Shown here one piece after another: positions 1-9,905 of a DNA stretch of 64,000 nucleotides (position 1 is the first letter of the stretch; the number at the start of each line of letters is the position of its first letter). The stretch is taken from NCBI GenBank assembly GCA_003194525.1, contig NBIV01000050.1, positions 62,001 to 126,000 on the forward strand. The letters are read 5' to 3'. Under the pieces are notes generated by a model. It did not search any database and had not been told where the DNA came from. It saw only the letters and a program-made list of their open reading frames with translations. Source of the DNA: Gracilariopsis chorda. Taxonomy: Eukaryota; Rhodophyta; Florideophyceae; Gracilariales; Gracilariaceae. A program made the translations under genes and the position numbers.

Positions 1-1
1 T

Positions 2-208
2 CAACTCCGAAGCAAACGAGAAGAAGTGAAACAAGAACGAAAAAGAAAGGCGGCATTATTCGCTGCAGTTGATCCAGAGCGTGCAGCCAAGAAACGTAGG
101 AAGAAAGCAGATGCGAAGAAAAGAAAGAAGAAGAAGAGTGAAAGAACGATTCCGAATGCAGTAGATCCGGTGGCAAACCAGCGTGCACAGCTAACCGAGG
201 GTCTTTAG
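2..208 (+). CDS. C-terminal end of a lysine/arginine-rich protein (5' truncated by window edge)
   Basis: The frame is open from the first bases of the window to a TAG at 206-208, giving 68 codons with no ATG, so this is the 3' end of a gene that begins to the left. The tail is very basic: clusters such as KKRRKK and KKRKKKK resemble nuclear or nucleolar localisation signals, and between them lie two VDP motifs (AAVDPERAA, NAVDPVANQ). I cannot name the family. Basic tails like this occur in ribosome-biogenesis and RNA-binding proteins, but that is only a suggestion. The next gene lies tail to tail on the other strand, 173 bp away, in AT-rich sequence. Confidence 0.55.
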   Translation, partial: QLRSKREEVKQERKRKAALFAAVDPERAAKKRRKKADAKKRKKKKSERTIPNAVDPVANQRAQLTEGL

Positions 209-381
209 GGAAGCGGGCGTTTAACAACAATGTATATATAATATAATTAAGCTAACTTTTTGCTACAAGGAGCATTAGGGAACATCACATTTGAAGCGAG
301 TCATGTAGTTGTTGCTTGAAATTGAGAGCGAACCCAGCATTTGCCTGGTTGATTGCTCTTCTCACTAAACGTGAGAGGTCG

Positions 382-1611
382 TTAACTTGATAAGCTTTTG
401 TCTACAATCATTCTGGCTATCGAAAGCGAGGATGTAGCTGCTGGGCTTGGCGCATTTCTTGTATGTAACACACGTCCATCAGCAGCTGTTTCAAACACGA
501 AGTCATCAACAAGCTCACCCTTTAATCCAAGTGCTTGCGCGCGGATACCACTGAATTGAGCCCCTCGTCTCTCAAAGTCCGACGACTTCAGTACTGGAAC
601 ATATCGTTGCGCAGCTGTAGTCGCAGCAGAAAGGAATATGCTACGATAAAACTCAGCAGCTCCATATCGCCAGAACCTTCGTGCCAGATGCCAGAAACCA
701 GGATACGATAACATATCCTTCATGTCGCGCAGTGAGAAGTCCAGGGGGCGATATCCTGCTCGAGAGAATGCTAGAACAGCATTCGGCCCTACGATTAACT
801 CTCCAGACATTGTAGGGGTGAAGTGGACGCCGAGAAACGGCGTACCGGTACCGGAATCTGGTACGGGATATATGTTTCCTCTTATCCTTTTCACGATGTG
901 TGGATTTGTGACTCGCAAGTACTCACCTCGGACAGGTAGAATCTGTGGAGCCCTCAGCCCATCGAGAAGCTGGGCTACACGATCTGACTGCAGTCCGGCA
1001 CAAGATATGACTCGCTCTGTGCTGAGAGTGCTCACTTTGTCACCAGTTTTGTAGTTTAGTGTTATTGTATCGTTACAATTCACACCAATGACGCGAGCGC
1101 TTGTAAGGATTTCGCCACCTAGATTTCGAATGTCTTGAGCGTAATGATCTGCTACCAATCCCCAGTCAACTACACCAGTGAGGGGAGAATGTATAGCTGC
1201 AATACCAGAACATTCAGGTTCTATGTCGCGAATGCCCCCAGCATCCACAAGTCGGATTTCAGGAACAGCGTTCTCCTGAGCATTGACAAAAATGCGATGC
1301 AACTCCGGCAGTTCTGAGTCATCTAGGGCTACAATAAGTTTTCCAACTCTTTTGTGAGGGATGTTGTTTTTCTCTAGATACTGGTACGTCTTGTGAAGTC
1401 CTTCTAAGCAGAGCTTTGCCTTAAGCGAATGCGGCGCATAGTAAATACCAGCGTGTATGACGCCGGAGTTGCGACCTGTTTGGTGAGATCCCAGTTTGCT
1501 CTCTGCCTCAAGAACTGTAACACCTTTGACATTACGCAAGAGAAGTTCTCGAGCCGTCGCGAGACCTAGAATTCCACCTCCAATCACAGCTACATTGGTT
1601 GCGGGCGGCAT
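382..1611 (-). CDS. L2HGDH: L-2-hydroxyglutarate dehydrogenase (FAD-dependent)
   Basis: The enzyme oxidises L-2-hydroxyglutarate to 2-oxoglutarate with FAD, a metabolite-repair step normally at the mitochondrial inner membrane. The first ATG (1611) gives 409 residues beginning MPPATNVAVIGGGILGLATA, so the Rossmann FAD motif GGGILGLA is at the extreme N terminus. Family signatures follow: GRNSGVIHAGIYYAP, a VVDWGLVADHYAQD block, then RGEYLRV, NIYPVPDSG, FLGVHFTP and GPNAVLAFSRAGY. The length is a little under that of animal and plant enzymes. The frame stays open upstream to a stop at 1744 but has no ATG there, only a GTG at 1662. No mitochondrial presequence is therefore visible, and a short upstream exon is possible. 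No intron inside. Confidence 0.93.
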   Translation of the reverse strand: MPPATNVAVIGGGILGLATARELLLRNVKGVTVLEAESKLGSHQTGRNSGVIHAGIYYAPHSLKAKLCLEGLHKTYQYLEKNNIPHKRVGKLIVALDDSELPELHRIFVNAQENAVPEIRLVDAGGIRDIEPECSGIAAIHSPLTGVVDWGLVADHYAQDIRNLGGEILTSARVIGVNCNDTITLNYKTGDKVSTLSTERVISCAGLQSDRVAQLLDGLRAPQILPVRGEYLRVTNPHIVKRIRGNIYPVPDSGTGTPFLGVHFTPTMSGELIVGPNAVLAFSRAGYRPLDFSLRDMKDMLSYPGFWHLARRFWRYGAAEFYRSIFLSAATTAAQRYVPVLKSSDFERRGAQFSGIRAQALGLKGELVDDFVFETAADGRVLHTRNAPSPAATSSLSIARMIVDKSLSS

Positions 1612-2246
1612 AATCGGGTGGATATTGACGGGCACCCTTGGAAGCGAAAGGGCGTCGATCACATTTCCAGCATCATGCGATGATACTCTGTATGTTGCTG
1701 CGGTTCTGTCTGTCCACTCGCCTGGGCCGATGTCGCCCTGTCCTTAAAAAAGGTTACGAGATATGGTTTGGCGCAGTAGACTACGGAGCGCTGTCGTACT
1801 GTGTACCAACGGTACCTAGTAGGTACACAGTACGACAGCGCTCCGTAGTCTACTACCTACCTGTACGAGCGGACGGCACAGAAGCCATGGGAAACGGCGA
1901 AAACGCGCGAAAAATCGTTCTCGCACAAAGAGTATTGTTCACCCCCAGGCGCAGATTCGTTTGCATCACTGCTACAACGCTAATTACCACCTCTTCCCGG
2001 ACTGAAACGAATGGGTTTCGTGTTGAGTCTCCTGGAATCCCGCCATTTGTGCCCTGATACGCGCCCCGCTTTCTCTCCAAATTCTTTGCACGCCGTGCTT
2101 TGAACTGAATGATTCGAAACTCTTTCAACGGATCATTCCTTTCATTGGTTCGACATCAAAAACCTTTGGCAACTTCTCTCACATCACAGACACCTCCGGC
2201 GCTACAGAGTTTACTCTTCGAAGAATCATAGTCCGAGTTGGTCAAA
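1612..2246. other. Intergenic region between divergent L2HGDH and cap methyltransferase genes
   Basis: Holds no credible coding frame. It separates two divergently transcribed genes, so it should contain both promoters. Its one striking structure is the long perfect inverted repeat annotated separately at 1775-1854. Several short open frames here, on both strands, show no family resemblance. Confidence 0.6.
1775..1854. repeat. Perfect 33-bp inverted repeat with 14-nt loop
   Basis: Arms 1775-1807 and 1822-1854 are exact reverse complements over 33 bp, separated by 14 nt (1808-1821). The next base pairs on both sides do not match, so the arms are sharply bounded. A transcript in either direction would fold into a long hairpin. 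The arm tip and loop hold the motif GTACCAACGGTACC (1803-1816), which recurs near 14952 and 61404. It could be a small palindromic mobile element, a small-RNA precursor or a transcriptional boundary; the sequence alone does not decide. Confidence 0.85.
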
Positions 2247-3224
2247 ATGGATAACTCTCAAGTGGCAGATCACTACAACCAACGTCCTCTAGAGACACGC
2301 CATTCGCGCAAGCAGTCCCCAATATTCCAGCTGCGCAAATTCAACAACTGGCTCAAATCGGTGCTCATATTCTTGCATACGCGTCCCGGATACTCCGTTC
2401 TAGATCTTTGTTGCGGAAAGGGTGGTGACATCCACAAGTGGTCGGAGGCCGGCGCCACGACGTACGTTGCAGCCGACACCGCAGACGTCGCAGTTCAAGA
2501 ATGCATGAATCGATACAATAATATGCGTCAAGCGCCATTCAGACCCGTTTTGCTCGTTGGTGACTGTTTCAAAGCATCGGTTGAGAGATACATTGACCGC
2601 GACATTATGTTTGACGTTGTCAGCTGCCAATTTGCCATCCATTACGCTTTCGAGAGCGAGGCACGAGTGCGCAAGCTGTTGCATAATGTTACACATCGCC
2701 TTAAATCCGGCGGATTCTTCATCGGAACCACAGTTGATGCCAACGTTTTGGTACGAAAGCTTCGCGCAGTAGACGACATTGAAATCTCTAACATGGTGTA
2801 CCAAGTGCGTCTAGACGAAAAGTTCAAAGACAAACGCTTTCCGAAAGACAACCCCTATGGGATTCGATACGTCTTCAAACTCGACCAAAGCGTTGACGAA
2901 TGCCCCGAATATCTTGTGTACTTTCCGGCGTTTTGTCGTCTAGCCGAAGAGTATGACTTGGAGCTCGTGATGCTGACGAATTTTCACGACTTTTTCACAG
3001 AGTTTACCAAAGAAGAGTACCCAGATTACCGTGCTCGGTTCTTCTCGATGGGAGTTCTTAATGAAAACGGTACCGTTGACCCACATCAATGGGATGCCAT
3101 ATATTTGTACACAGCGTTTGCTTTCAAGAAGAAAGGGCCACCGGAACCTGGGCTACCGCCGGGGCAAGTAATGAAGAAGAACGTGGAACCTGTTGGCGTT
3201 GATGAAATCATCACGATGAGATGA
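2247..3224 (+). CDS. RNMT/ABD1: mRNA cap guanine-N7 methyltransferase
   Basis: Transfers a methyl group from SAM to N7 of the guanine cap of nuclear pre-mRNA, the last step of cap 0 formation. The start is the ATG at 2247 in a good context (CAAAATGG), giving 325 residues; a TTG nine bases earlier is ignored. The SAM-binding motif LDLCCGKGGDIHKW lies near residues 50-65. It is followed by the family blocks FDVVSCQFAIHYAFES, GGFFIGTTVDANVLVRKLR and PEYLVYFPAFCRLAEEYDLEL, and an aromatic C-terminal region. The first Gly of the usual GCGKGGD signature is Cys here. It is close to the catalytic-domain length of other eukaryotes and lacks the long N-terminal extension of yeast and animal enzymes. 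Single exon. Confidence 0.94.
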   Translation: MDNSQVADHYNQRPLETRHSRKQSPIFQLRKFNNWLKSVLIFLHTRPGYSVLDLCCGKGGDIHKWSEAGATTYVAADTADVAVQECMNRYNNMRQAPFRPVLLVGDCFKASVERYIDRDIMFDVVSCQFAIHYAFESEARVRKLLHNVTHRLKSGGFFIGTTVDANVLVRKLRAVDDIEISNMVYQVRLDEKFKDKRFPKDNPYGIRYVFKLDQSVDECPEYLVYFPAFCRLAEEYDLELVMLTNFHDFFTEFTKEEYPDYRARFFSMGVLNENGTVDPHQWDAIYLYTAFAFKKKGPPEPGLPPGQVMKKNVEPVGVDEIITMR

Positions 3225-5195
3225 CCCGTGTTGGACAAGGAGTCTTTGCAAAAGTAGCGTGCCTCCAGAACGATGACTGTAGGCTTGCTGCCGATTAATG
3301 CACACCAGTTCTGTGGCAATCATGTCTCGCATAGATGCCTGATCGTCGAACGGTCTGAGAGTGTACTTCAGCTTGTGAATTTAAGGGCATCCGCGGTAAG
3401 CGTTCCACGCGATGTATGATGAAGTTGTACGGAATCGCTGCCAGGCATGAAGAGTGCGCAGGTATTTGACGTTAGCTTAAGCCGCAATGGAATACATCGA
3501 CGTCCTGCATCGTATCGCTTGAGGACAGAAGCAGTGATTGGCGAAAGACGTAGCTGATCGGGGAGGCAGAGCGAACATTTTGGTTTGTGTGATAGGCTGG
3601 CGTGATTTCTCAAAACAACAAACTGCACCTATGTACGCTTGTACCCTGATAACTGGACTAACACGATCGACGACCGGTGGAATTGGTAGCATATGCGGCG
3701 CAATTCACACCGCACAAAAGTATTTCGCGGAACGAAAGCTATTCTTTTTAGGGATGCAGCTGAAAGACGCAAGCGGCTGAAGATCAGCGAGTTGTCGGAG
3801 ACGGTCGTATGAGGACGGGGCCGAAACGAAACAAAAGTATAGGAGGATGGTGGTATCATGGCGTAGATACCCTCGTAAAATAGTCAGAAACGAGAGTTTG
3901 ATAGACAGATTTACACCAAACTTTGGTACTTGTGAGTACGTGTGTTTGATGAGCGTGTGGAACAGCTCTGCCGATGAGATCGGCCATGGAGGCGTATCAT
4001 GAGCAGAGTCGTGACAGCGACGAATCATGTTGTTGCCGGCTGTGTTGGCGAAACCATTGGATGAAGCATAGGGCAATTAGGTGTTCGATGTACGTTTGTA
4101 CCCTTGGTAACCCGCAAGTGCACAATCAAGCCGCCTATAGACATATCGACAGCTCATTGCAGCGAAGAAAAGGCGGAATTAAGGCAGTCTTCGCGGAAGA
4201 GCAGTGTTTCTCTTCGCGAGTGGGTTCTGGCAACGGACGTTTGGATTTGAATTGACAGAGTGGGCGAAAGTTTTGACTGTTGCGACGTGCGGCAGTGATT
4301 GGAGGGAAGGGTAGGTTATCTGTCCTCTGCGAGCGGGGCGGGCTATGAAGCGGCGGGTAGAGAAAAGAAGAGAACGAGCCATCGATTGGTCAGAAGGAAA
4401 GGCGAATGAGGTTGAGAAACGACGAACATCGTGTCTACAGTAAATGGAAAGGGCCCAATAATAATACAAGAAGGCGGCACGCCAAGTATTTTTGGACGCG
4501 TTTGAGAGCGGCATTGTACCGTGGCAAGGACGCGGCGCGGCGGGCGCGGTCACCGCAGTGGTGCACGGAGATATCTACGCTGTTAACGGCGGCACGTGTT
4601 GGGTAATGATTGGAACCGAAGAGAGCACGTACAGCACACAGGTACGGTGATTGAGGTGAAGGTAGCGACGGGGCATTTGAGATGAAAGGGAGGTGAGGGA
4701 TGCGGTTGTGGCATATGACGCAAGATGCATCACTCGGCTGCTTGAAGGCAAGCAGCGTGTTCTTGGCAAGAGCAGATGAGAAGTAAACTAGAAACGGGGC
4801 ATGTTGATTTATCTTTAACGGCGCAATGTAGTGGTTGAGGTTATGTTACTAGCGGGCACTGGCGTTATCGTGCAAGAGAATACAAGTGGAGGGCAACTAA
4901 CAAGAAGGCATAGCAAAGGCGGGGAGAAACTCAGCGAGGTAGGAGGAGGGGAGCAGTTGACATGAAGACGTAGAATGTGGTACGGAAAACGCACCATAAC
5001 GGTGGGTTTGAAGTATGTGTACATGTAAAAAAAAGAAAAAATACTGGAATGTGAACAAACAAGGGTAAACGCGCACAAACTAGGTTCCGAGTGGTTTCAA
5101 AGTCTAAGCATGCAAAGGCGAAGGAGAGCAAGATGCGAAGCAAGATGCGAGAAAGTTGTGGGTTGGCGGGGGGTATGAGAGGGCTTGATTTGAAT
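3225..5195. other. 2-kb intergenic region, no gene recognised
   Basis: Lies downstream of two convergent genes (cap methyltransferase + and NF-YA -). Open frames are short, overlap on both strands and resemble nothing. A short imperfect repeat (ATGTACGYTTGTACCCT) occurs near 3630 and 4090. From about 4800 the sequence is likely the 3' UTR side of NF-YA. I see no tRNA or other RNA gene. Confidence 0.5.
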
Positions 5196-5993
5196 TCACT
5201 GACCGGCAGCGGCGGTTTCCTTGGGTCTTGAAATGTCCTGATTGTCCTGCTTGGAAAGGAAGCGACCGCCGGGGCCGCGACGGCGTTGCATGGCGTGCCT
5301 GTGACGACTCTCGTGCATGTAGCTCCTCTTGCGGGGGGTGTAACTGGTGACGTCGGTGCCGGTTTGCTTCTTGCGACTCTCCCGACGCTTGAGGATACGA
5401 GCGTACTGCTTGGGGTTGACGTAGGTGGGCTGATCGTCCATAACGGAAGGGTCGGGCGAAGCGAATACCATGCCGGAGTAGGGAGCGAAGGCGGCGGCAG
5501 CGGCGGCAGCTGCGTTGATAGGCATGGGGGGTGCTGTGTGCTGCGGGTGCATTGGGGAGGTGGCGGAGAGAGCGGGCGGCGAGGAGGCGGCTGCGACTGC
5601 GGCGGCGGCCGCAACGGCGGGAGTCATGGAGGTGGGAGGAGGGGGATGAGGCGGAGCCGGAGCGGAGACTATGGGGGCGGGAGGCGGGGCGGAGACGGGG
5701 TTCTTGACATCTGAAGAGGGAGGAACGCGGCCAGCGGCAGCAGCGGCGGCGGCGGCAGCGGCGGCGGCGGCGGCAGCGGCGGTGGAGGGGTCTAGGGCGG
5801 AGGCGGGCGGGGGAGGTGGGGAGGTGGAAGGGGCGGAAACAGCTACGGCAGCGGCAGCGGCGGCAGCGGCGGCGGCGGCGGCGGCGGCGGCGGTGACGGC
5901 GTCGGTGTCCGCGACGGAGGGGTTGGGGACGTCGGCGTGGTGCGAGGCGAGCAGCGGCTGGCTGTACATGGGCGAGGCGTCGGAAGAAGGCAT
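5196..5993 (-). CDS. NF-YA: NF-YA / HAP2 (CBF-B) subunit of the CCAAT-binding factor
   Basis: Sequence-specific subunit of the trimeric NF-Y complex: it docks on the NF-YB/NF-YC histone-fold dimer and reads CCAAT. The 265-residue protein carries the conserved core at about residues 187-247. This has the subunit-association helix (YVNPKQYARILKRRESR), a linker, then the DNA-binding helix (YMHESRHRHAMQRRRGPGG). The N-terminal two thirds is low complexity: two alanine tracts of about 15 residues, proline runs and PPP-rich spacers, where animal proteins are Gln-rich. Start is the ATG at 5993. The GC-rich DNA creates long meaningless frames on both strands here. It is divergent from TRAPPC3 with about 420 bp between the starts. 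Confidence 0.95.
   Translation of the reverse strand: MPSSDASPMYSQPLLASHHADVPNPSVADTDAVTAAAAAAAAAAAAAAAVAVSAPSTSPPPPPASALDPSTAAAAAAAAAAAAAAAAGRVPPSSDVKNPVSAPPPAPIVSAPAPPHPPPPTSMTPAVAAAAAVAAASSPPALSATSPMHPQHTAPPMPINAAAAAAAAFAPYSGMVFASPDPSVMDDQPTYVNPKQYARILKRRESRKKQTGTDVTSYTPRKRSYMHESRHRHAMQRRRGPGGRFLSKQDNQDISRPKETAAAGQ
5735..5894. repeat. GCN trinucleotide repeats encoding NF-YA polyalanine
   Basis: Two stretches of impure (GCN)n, about 5736-5784 and 5847-5893, encode the two alanine runs of NF-YA on the minus strand. Codons are mixed (GCC, GCT, GCA on the coding strand), so the tracts are partly stabilised against slippage. Length polymorphism between individuals would be expected. Confidence 0.8.
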
Positions 5994-6415
5994 GGCGGCG
6001 ACGTGGCGAGGGCGGCTCGGTGGTTGGTGCGCGGCTGCGCGAATGAGCGGGGGCGAGGAAGATGGCAGCGACAGCGCGTGGCCGACCGCCTGCTGACTGG
6101 CTGCTTTTGAGGCGTTGCGCGTGCTTGCGCGCCTTTTTCGCGCCGCCGCCCGCGCCCCGCCGCGTGTCCCCCGTGGCCGCCGCCCATTGGCCCGCCCCGC
6201 CTCTCCCCCCCCGCCTGCTGTAAAACTGCGCGTGTAACCGACGCCGCCGCCGGCTGTGGCTGCACACCTGGACCCGTGGCTGCGTGGGGCGCGTGGCCGC
6301 GTGGGCGCGTGGCCGCGTGGATGCGTGGCCGCGTGGCTGCTCGTTCACCCCCTACCCTTCGCTTCGCGACAGTCGGCGCTGCCGCGACCGAACCGCCAAA
6401 GGTCCCCCCCGCAGC
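5994..6415. promoter_or_regulatory. Divergent promoter region of NF-YA and TRAPPC3, with a CCAAT box
   Basis: This GC-rich 422-bp region separates the ATGs of NF-YA (-) and TRAPPC3 (+). On the minus strand a CCAAT pentamer lies at 6190-6186, inside a GC-rich context, about 190 bp upstream of the NF-YA start. That is the sequence NF-Y itself binds, so autoregulation is a reasonable guess. A single pentamer is weak evidence. I see no TATA box. Confidence 0.4.
6275..6340. repeat. Short GC-rich tandem repeat in the TRAPPC3 5' leader
   Basis: Degenerate tandem copies of a unit like CGTGGCCGCGTGG fill this stretch, 75-140 bp upstream of the TRAPPC3 start codon. The repeat keeps several frames open and so produces spurious upstream ORFs. 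If transcribed it would be a highly structured leader. Confidence 0.75.
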
Positions 6416-7056
6416 ATGTCGCGCCCGTCGCTGCAGACCGTCGGCGAGGCCGCCTTCGCCCGCTGCGATCGCGTCTCCGCCGAGCTGCTCGCCCTCACGT
6501 ACGGCACCTTCGTCCGCCAGCTCCTCCTCGACTACGAAAAGGTCGCCGACGTCAACGCGCAGCTCGACGCCGTCGGCTGCAACATCGGCGTCCGCCTCGT
6601 CGAGGACTTTCTGGCAAAGTCCAAGATCGCCGCGTGCAACTCGTTCGCGCACACGGCAGACGTGATTGCAAAAGTGGCGTTCAAGATGTTTCTCGGTGTC
6701 ACGGCAAACGTCACCTCTTGGTCCGCCGATCGAAACACCTTCTCGCTCCTCTTCGACGACAACCCGCTCGCAGAGTTTACGGAACTGCCCGAACAATGCC
6801 CCGATCTTTGGTACTCCAACGTCTTGTGCGGCGTTATTCGCGGCGCCTTGGAGATGCTTAACATGAAGGTTGGATGCACCTTTGTCAGATGCAAGTTGCG
6901 CGGACACGATACCAATGAAATCCGCGTCAGTTTGCATGAATTGCTTGCAGAACAGGTACGTCTCTATCCACAAAAACTCTCAACTCACGCACCGTCTACC
7001 ACCCCGACTAAACTCACCCCCGATCCCCTGTGCAGCCACCGCAAGCAGATGACTAG
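6416..7056 (+). CDS. TRAPPC3: TRAPP complex subunit 3 (Bet3), two exons
   Basis: Core subunit of the TRAPP tethering complexes that act as Rab1/Ypt1 exchange factor in ER-Golgi traffic. The gene is join(6416..6955, 7036..7056): exon 1 encodes 180 residues ending at a codon boundary (GAA CAG | GTACGT), and exon 2 adds six residues ending ADD before TAG, for 186 in total. Bet3 hallmarks are an N-terminal ELLALTYG(T)FVRQLL block, then IGVRLVEDFLAKS, and later DNPLAEFTELPE and YSNVLCGVIRGALEMLNMKV. The length matches the family (about 180-190). Start context is GCAGCATGT. Confidence 0.93.
6956..7035 (+). other. Spliceosomal intron in TRAPPC3 (80 bp, GT-AG)
   Basis: Begins GTACGT directly after the codon pair for Glu-Gln and ends CCTGTGCAG, with a pyrimidine-rich 3' half. 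Removing it keeps the frame and gives a normal-length Bet3 C terminus; reading through gives an unrelated tail. It is the only convincing intron I can place in this window. Confidence 0.85.
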
Positions 7057-7312
7057 CATTCTCACATTTGTACATTAAAACAACAACACAAACGTGCACC
7101 TGTTCCGTGCCTCGGTTTTGTCTTTTGCTTTTTACTCACAAGGGATATCATACACATGGAAGGGAAACATCGCCGCCGCTCCTTCAAACCACCGCACAAA
7201 AACGCAACATTGCTACCCCTCGCAAACCACACAGTTATCCACTTGAGTCGAAAACACAACAATACAATGCTGAAATGACAACATAGTAATAATATATGTA
7301 TAAATATGTGCT

Positions 7313-8413
7313 CTATCGAAGCGACTTTCTGCTGTCCACCCTCTTCGCCATGTCCCTTTCGTTCAAAATGCGATGGAATTCATCCGGGCTCACTTGGAAG
7401 AATTTGCCCATTGCACGCGTGTACTCTTCGCTCTTTACATACACTTGTTCGATGTTGTCATATCGTTCTTCCAACATTCTCAGCACCGCGCGCAGTCTCT
7501 CCGAGCCGGCCGCCAAAAGCGCGCGTGACGAACACTGGCCCGGTTTGTTGGCGTCCGTGTTCTCCGAACACACCGGTTTGCAAGTGCAGCACGTTTCGTC
7601 TCGAGTGCACTTGAGATGAGAGCCAATGCGGTCCAGTTCACTCTCGAGATACGTGCACGCCGATACTAAAATTTTAGCCTCTGCGCGGTCGCGGTGACGA
7701 ATAATCTTTTCGTAATTACTGCCAGCGGGCGGATCAAACAACTTGGGCGTATCGGGACTTTGTTGTAGCGGCAGTAGCCACCTCCTGCGAGAGGGACGTC
7801 GACGTCGGCCTGGTTTGACGGCGCCCTTCTTGTCGGCCACGGCGGGTGGAGCTGGTGGCGGACGCGATTGTCCAATGTCGAATGAGAAATGCCTGTGTCT
7901 GGAATAAGGGTCGTCGCCAGGGGCGGACTTCTGTTGCGGCGGTAATTCGGGTTGATGAGACATTTGACGGGGGTAATGCACGACTGGGGCGTTGTTGTTG
8001 TCATGCCTCATCCAGGCGGGCTTGCCGCGAACGGCGGCTACCAAGGGGGGATTGGAACCGGACTTGGGACGCGGCGGCTCGCGGTCACCGAAGAATGGAA
8101 TGTCTGGCTCTGCGAGGGTGGGCGATACAGGTGCGTCCACCGAGCTGCCAGCGGAGAAAGTGATGGCGCGGGGAGCGGGCTTGGGGGGGGTGCTCGGCTG
8201 GGGGGCTGAAACAATTGGGCGTGCGGCTAGAGCAGTGGATGCGGCGAGGATGTTTGTGGGGGAGACATTTGTCTTGCGACGAAAGGTTGTGCTGAGTTTC
8301 TTCATCATCTTGGAGGCTGCGGAGGGTGGCTGTGTGGCAAGGGGGGCGGATTGGTTGGGGAGGGGACGGGTCTTATCAGGCCGCGCGGCGGCGGAGAAGG
8401 AGATGCCGCGCAT
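7313..8413 (-). CDS. Uncharacterised proline-rich protein with a Cys cluster and helical C terminus
   Basis: I do not recognise this 366-residue protein. Residues 1-225 are low complexity and disordered in appearance: rich in Pro, Ala, Ser, with an Arg-rich patch GRRRRPSRRR at about 202-211. The C-terminal 140 residues look folded: helical (residues 232-265), then a cysteine cluster (Cys253, 269, 275, 276, 278, 282, 294), then a charged helix ending YTRAMGKFFQVSPDEFHRIL. That last stretch faintly recalls the end of formin FH2 domains, but the rest of FH2 is absent, so I do not assign it. Start is the ATG at 8413; single exon. Codon composition fits the neighbours, so it is probably a real gene. 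Confidence 0.65.
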   Translation of the reverse strand: MRGISFSAAARPDKTRPLPNQSAPLATQPPSAASKMMKKLSTTFRRKTNVSPTNILAASTALAARPIVSAPQPSTPPKPAPRAITFSAGSSVDAPVSPTLAEPDIPFFGDREPPRPKSGSNPPLVAAVRGKPAWMRHDNNNAPVVHYPRQMSHQPELPPQQKSAPGDDPYSRHRHFSFDIGQSRPPPAPPAVADKKGAVKPGRRRRPSRRRWLLPLQQSPDTPKLFDPPAGSNYEKIIRHRDRAEAKILVSACTYLESELDRIGSHLKCTRDETCCTCKPVCSENTDANKPGQCSSRALLAAGSERLRAVLRMLEERYDNIEQVYVKSEEYTRAMGKFFQVSPDEFHRILNERDMAKRVDSRKSLR

Positions 8414-9403
8414 GTCAAGGATGGTGGTGATGAGTTTTGAGTGGATTGGGGTGGGGTGATGTGGGTGGCGAGAGTGGGCGGGAGAGGAGGAGGAGGAGGA
8501 GGATGGGCGAGCGGAATAGAGGGTGGCGCAGTATATACATGCGAGCGCGGAGAGGCGCAGCAGCGATGTGGCGCGGAGCGTTGCAAAACGGCTCTTTGCA
8601 CAGATGGCTTTTTTTTTTTGGCACGCGCCACGTTAATGTGCCTTTTCTCGACTGCGCGCGGTGCTTTTGCGGCGCCAACGTGCCTTTAACACTGGCCGCG
8701 CCTGTGCGCACTGTGATGACACAGCGGCTGTGAGGACACGTGCACCTCGCGTGGCGCCGATTGTGTCTCGTGCCTAAGGCACATGGCCTTACACACTGTT
8801 GAATTGTGAGCTAGTGTATTAAGTGTTAAAGAAGAGTAGCGGCCTGTTACGGACGGGGACGTTGGGTTATGGCTCGGTCTAATGGGCGAGGGGGATGACG
8901 TTCTGATGTATGTGCGGAAAGCGCGGATGACTTGTGCTTGAGCACTAGCATAGACTAAGTTGACCCGGCGTGGCATGTTGTGATGGCGTGTGTTTGCTTA
9001 TTTGTATTATTAGGGCGATACTGCAGCCGTTTTGAAGCGGACGAATGAACAGAGTGGGGGCGCAATCGCGATGTGCCCCGCTTTGAACAGCGCGAGACGG
9101 ATTGCATCATGTGGCTGCAACATATTACGTCAGCGCGCCAAGAATGCAAGCATGTGGATGTGGTCGTTACGTGATGGCGCTAAATGCGCGGCACTGTGGA
9201 AGAGGAGGACGGCGTCGAGGGCGAGGCGATATGAAGCACGTACTAGCAGGTGAATAGCGCGCACAGGTTTGTGCGCCGACGTGCTAGAGAGCTGTTTGAG
9301 ATGGCGATTTTGGCGTGTTGAACAGTGTGGGGTTGGATGGACCATTTGTGAGCGCTTCAAGGGTGTTGGAAGCGCGCTTTATAAGAGACGGTGTTGGAAG
9401 GGC

Positions 9404-9445
9404 GGAAGGAAGGAAGGAAGGAAGGAAGGAAGGAAGGAAGGAAGG
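9404..9445. repeat. (GGAA)n microsatellite, about 10.5 copies
   Basis: An uninterrupted run of GGAA units spans 42 bp, flanked by GGC and CAGG. Likely length-polymorphic. Confidence 0.95.
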
Positions 9446-9905
9446 CAGGTTGTAAGATAGGAGCGGTTGGACGGTGGACAACGGGCGGGGCGCCGTTTTA
9501 AAAAAGCGCCTACGTTTGGTAGATAACGCTTTACATGTAAGTTACATGAAACGGTGTACATTCAACGAAAAGACGTGTGAGCTGTGTGCGCTGTGTTTTT
9601 CGAAAATTCAAAATGGGTTCGAAATCAAACGGCTGGTGGTTGGCGCGGCGGCGCGTCTTTTATCGCCACGGGCGATAGAGCTGTCGGCTGCAATAAAGGC
9701 GCCCATGTTTTTGATTTGGGCGCACGTTGTTCCTGGTGCGGCTGCTGCTGCAGCACCATGAACATGCGCGCATGAGCTTTCCACCGCTGCCATGCTTGGG
9801 CGGTGTGTGTGTCTGCACAGCAGCTACCTGGTTTGGACTGCCATGCAAAACGCGCGCTCAAAGCTTTCGTATGTGCGCGGGGAAGCGAATGACACGTTTG
9901 ACTCT

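Noticed and set aside
5104-6973. Frames of 200-400 codons on both strands around NF-YA
   Set aside because: High GC and GCN repeats keep stops rare; only the frame at 5196-5993 has a conserved domain, and the TRAPPC3 frame explains the right part.
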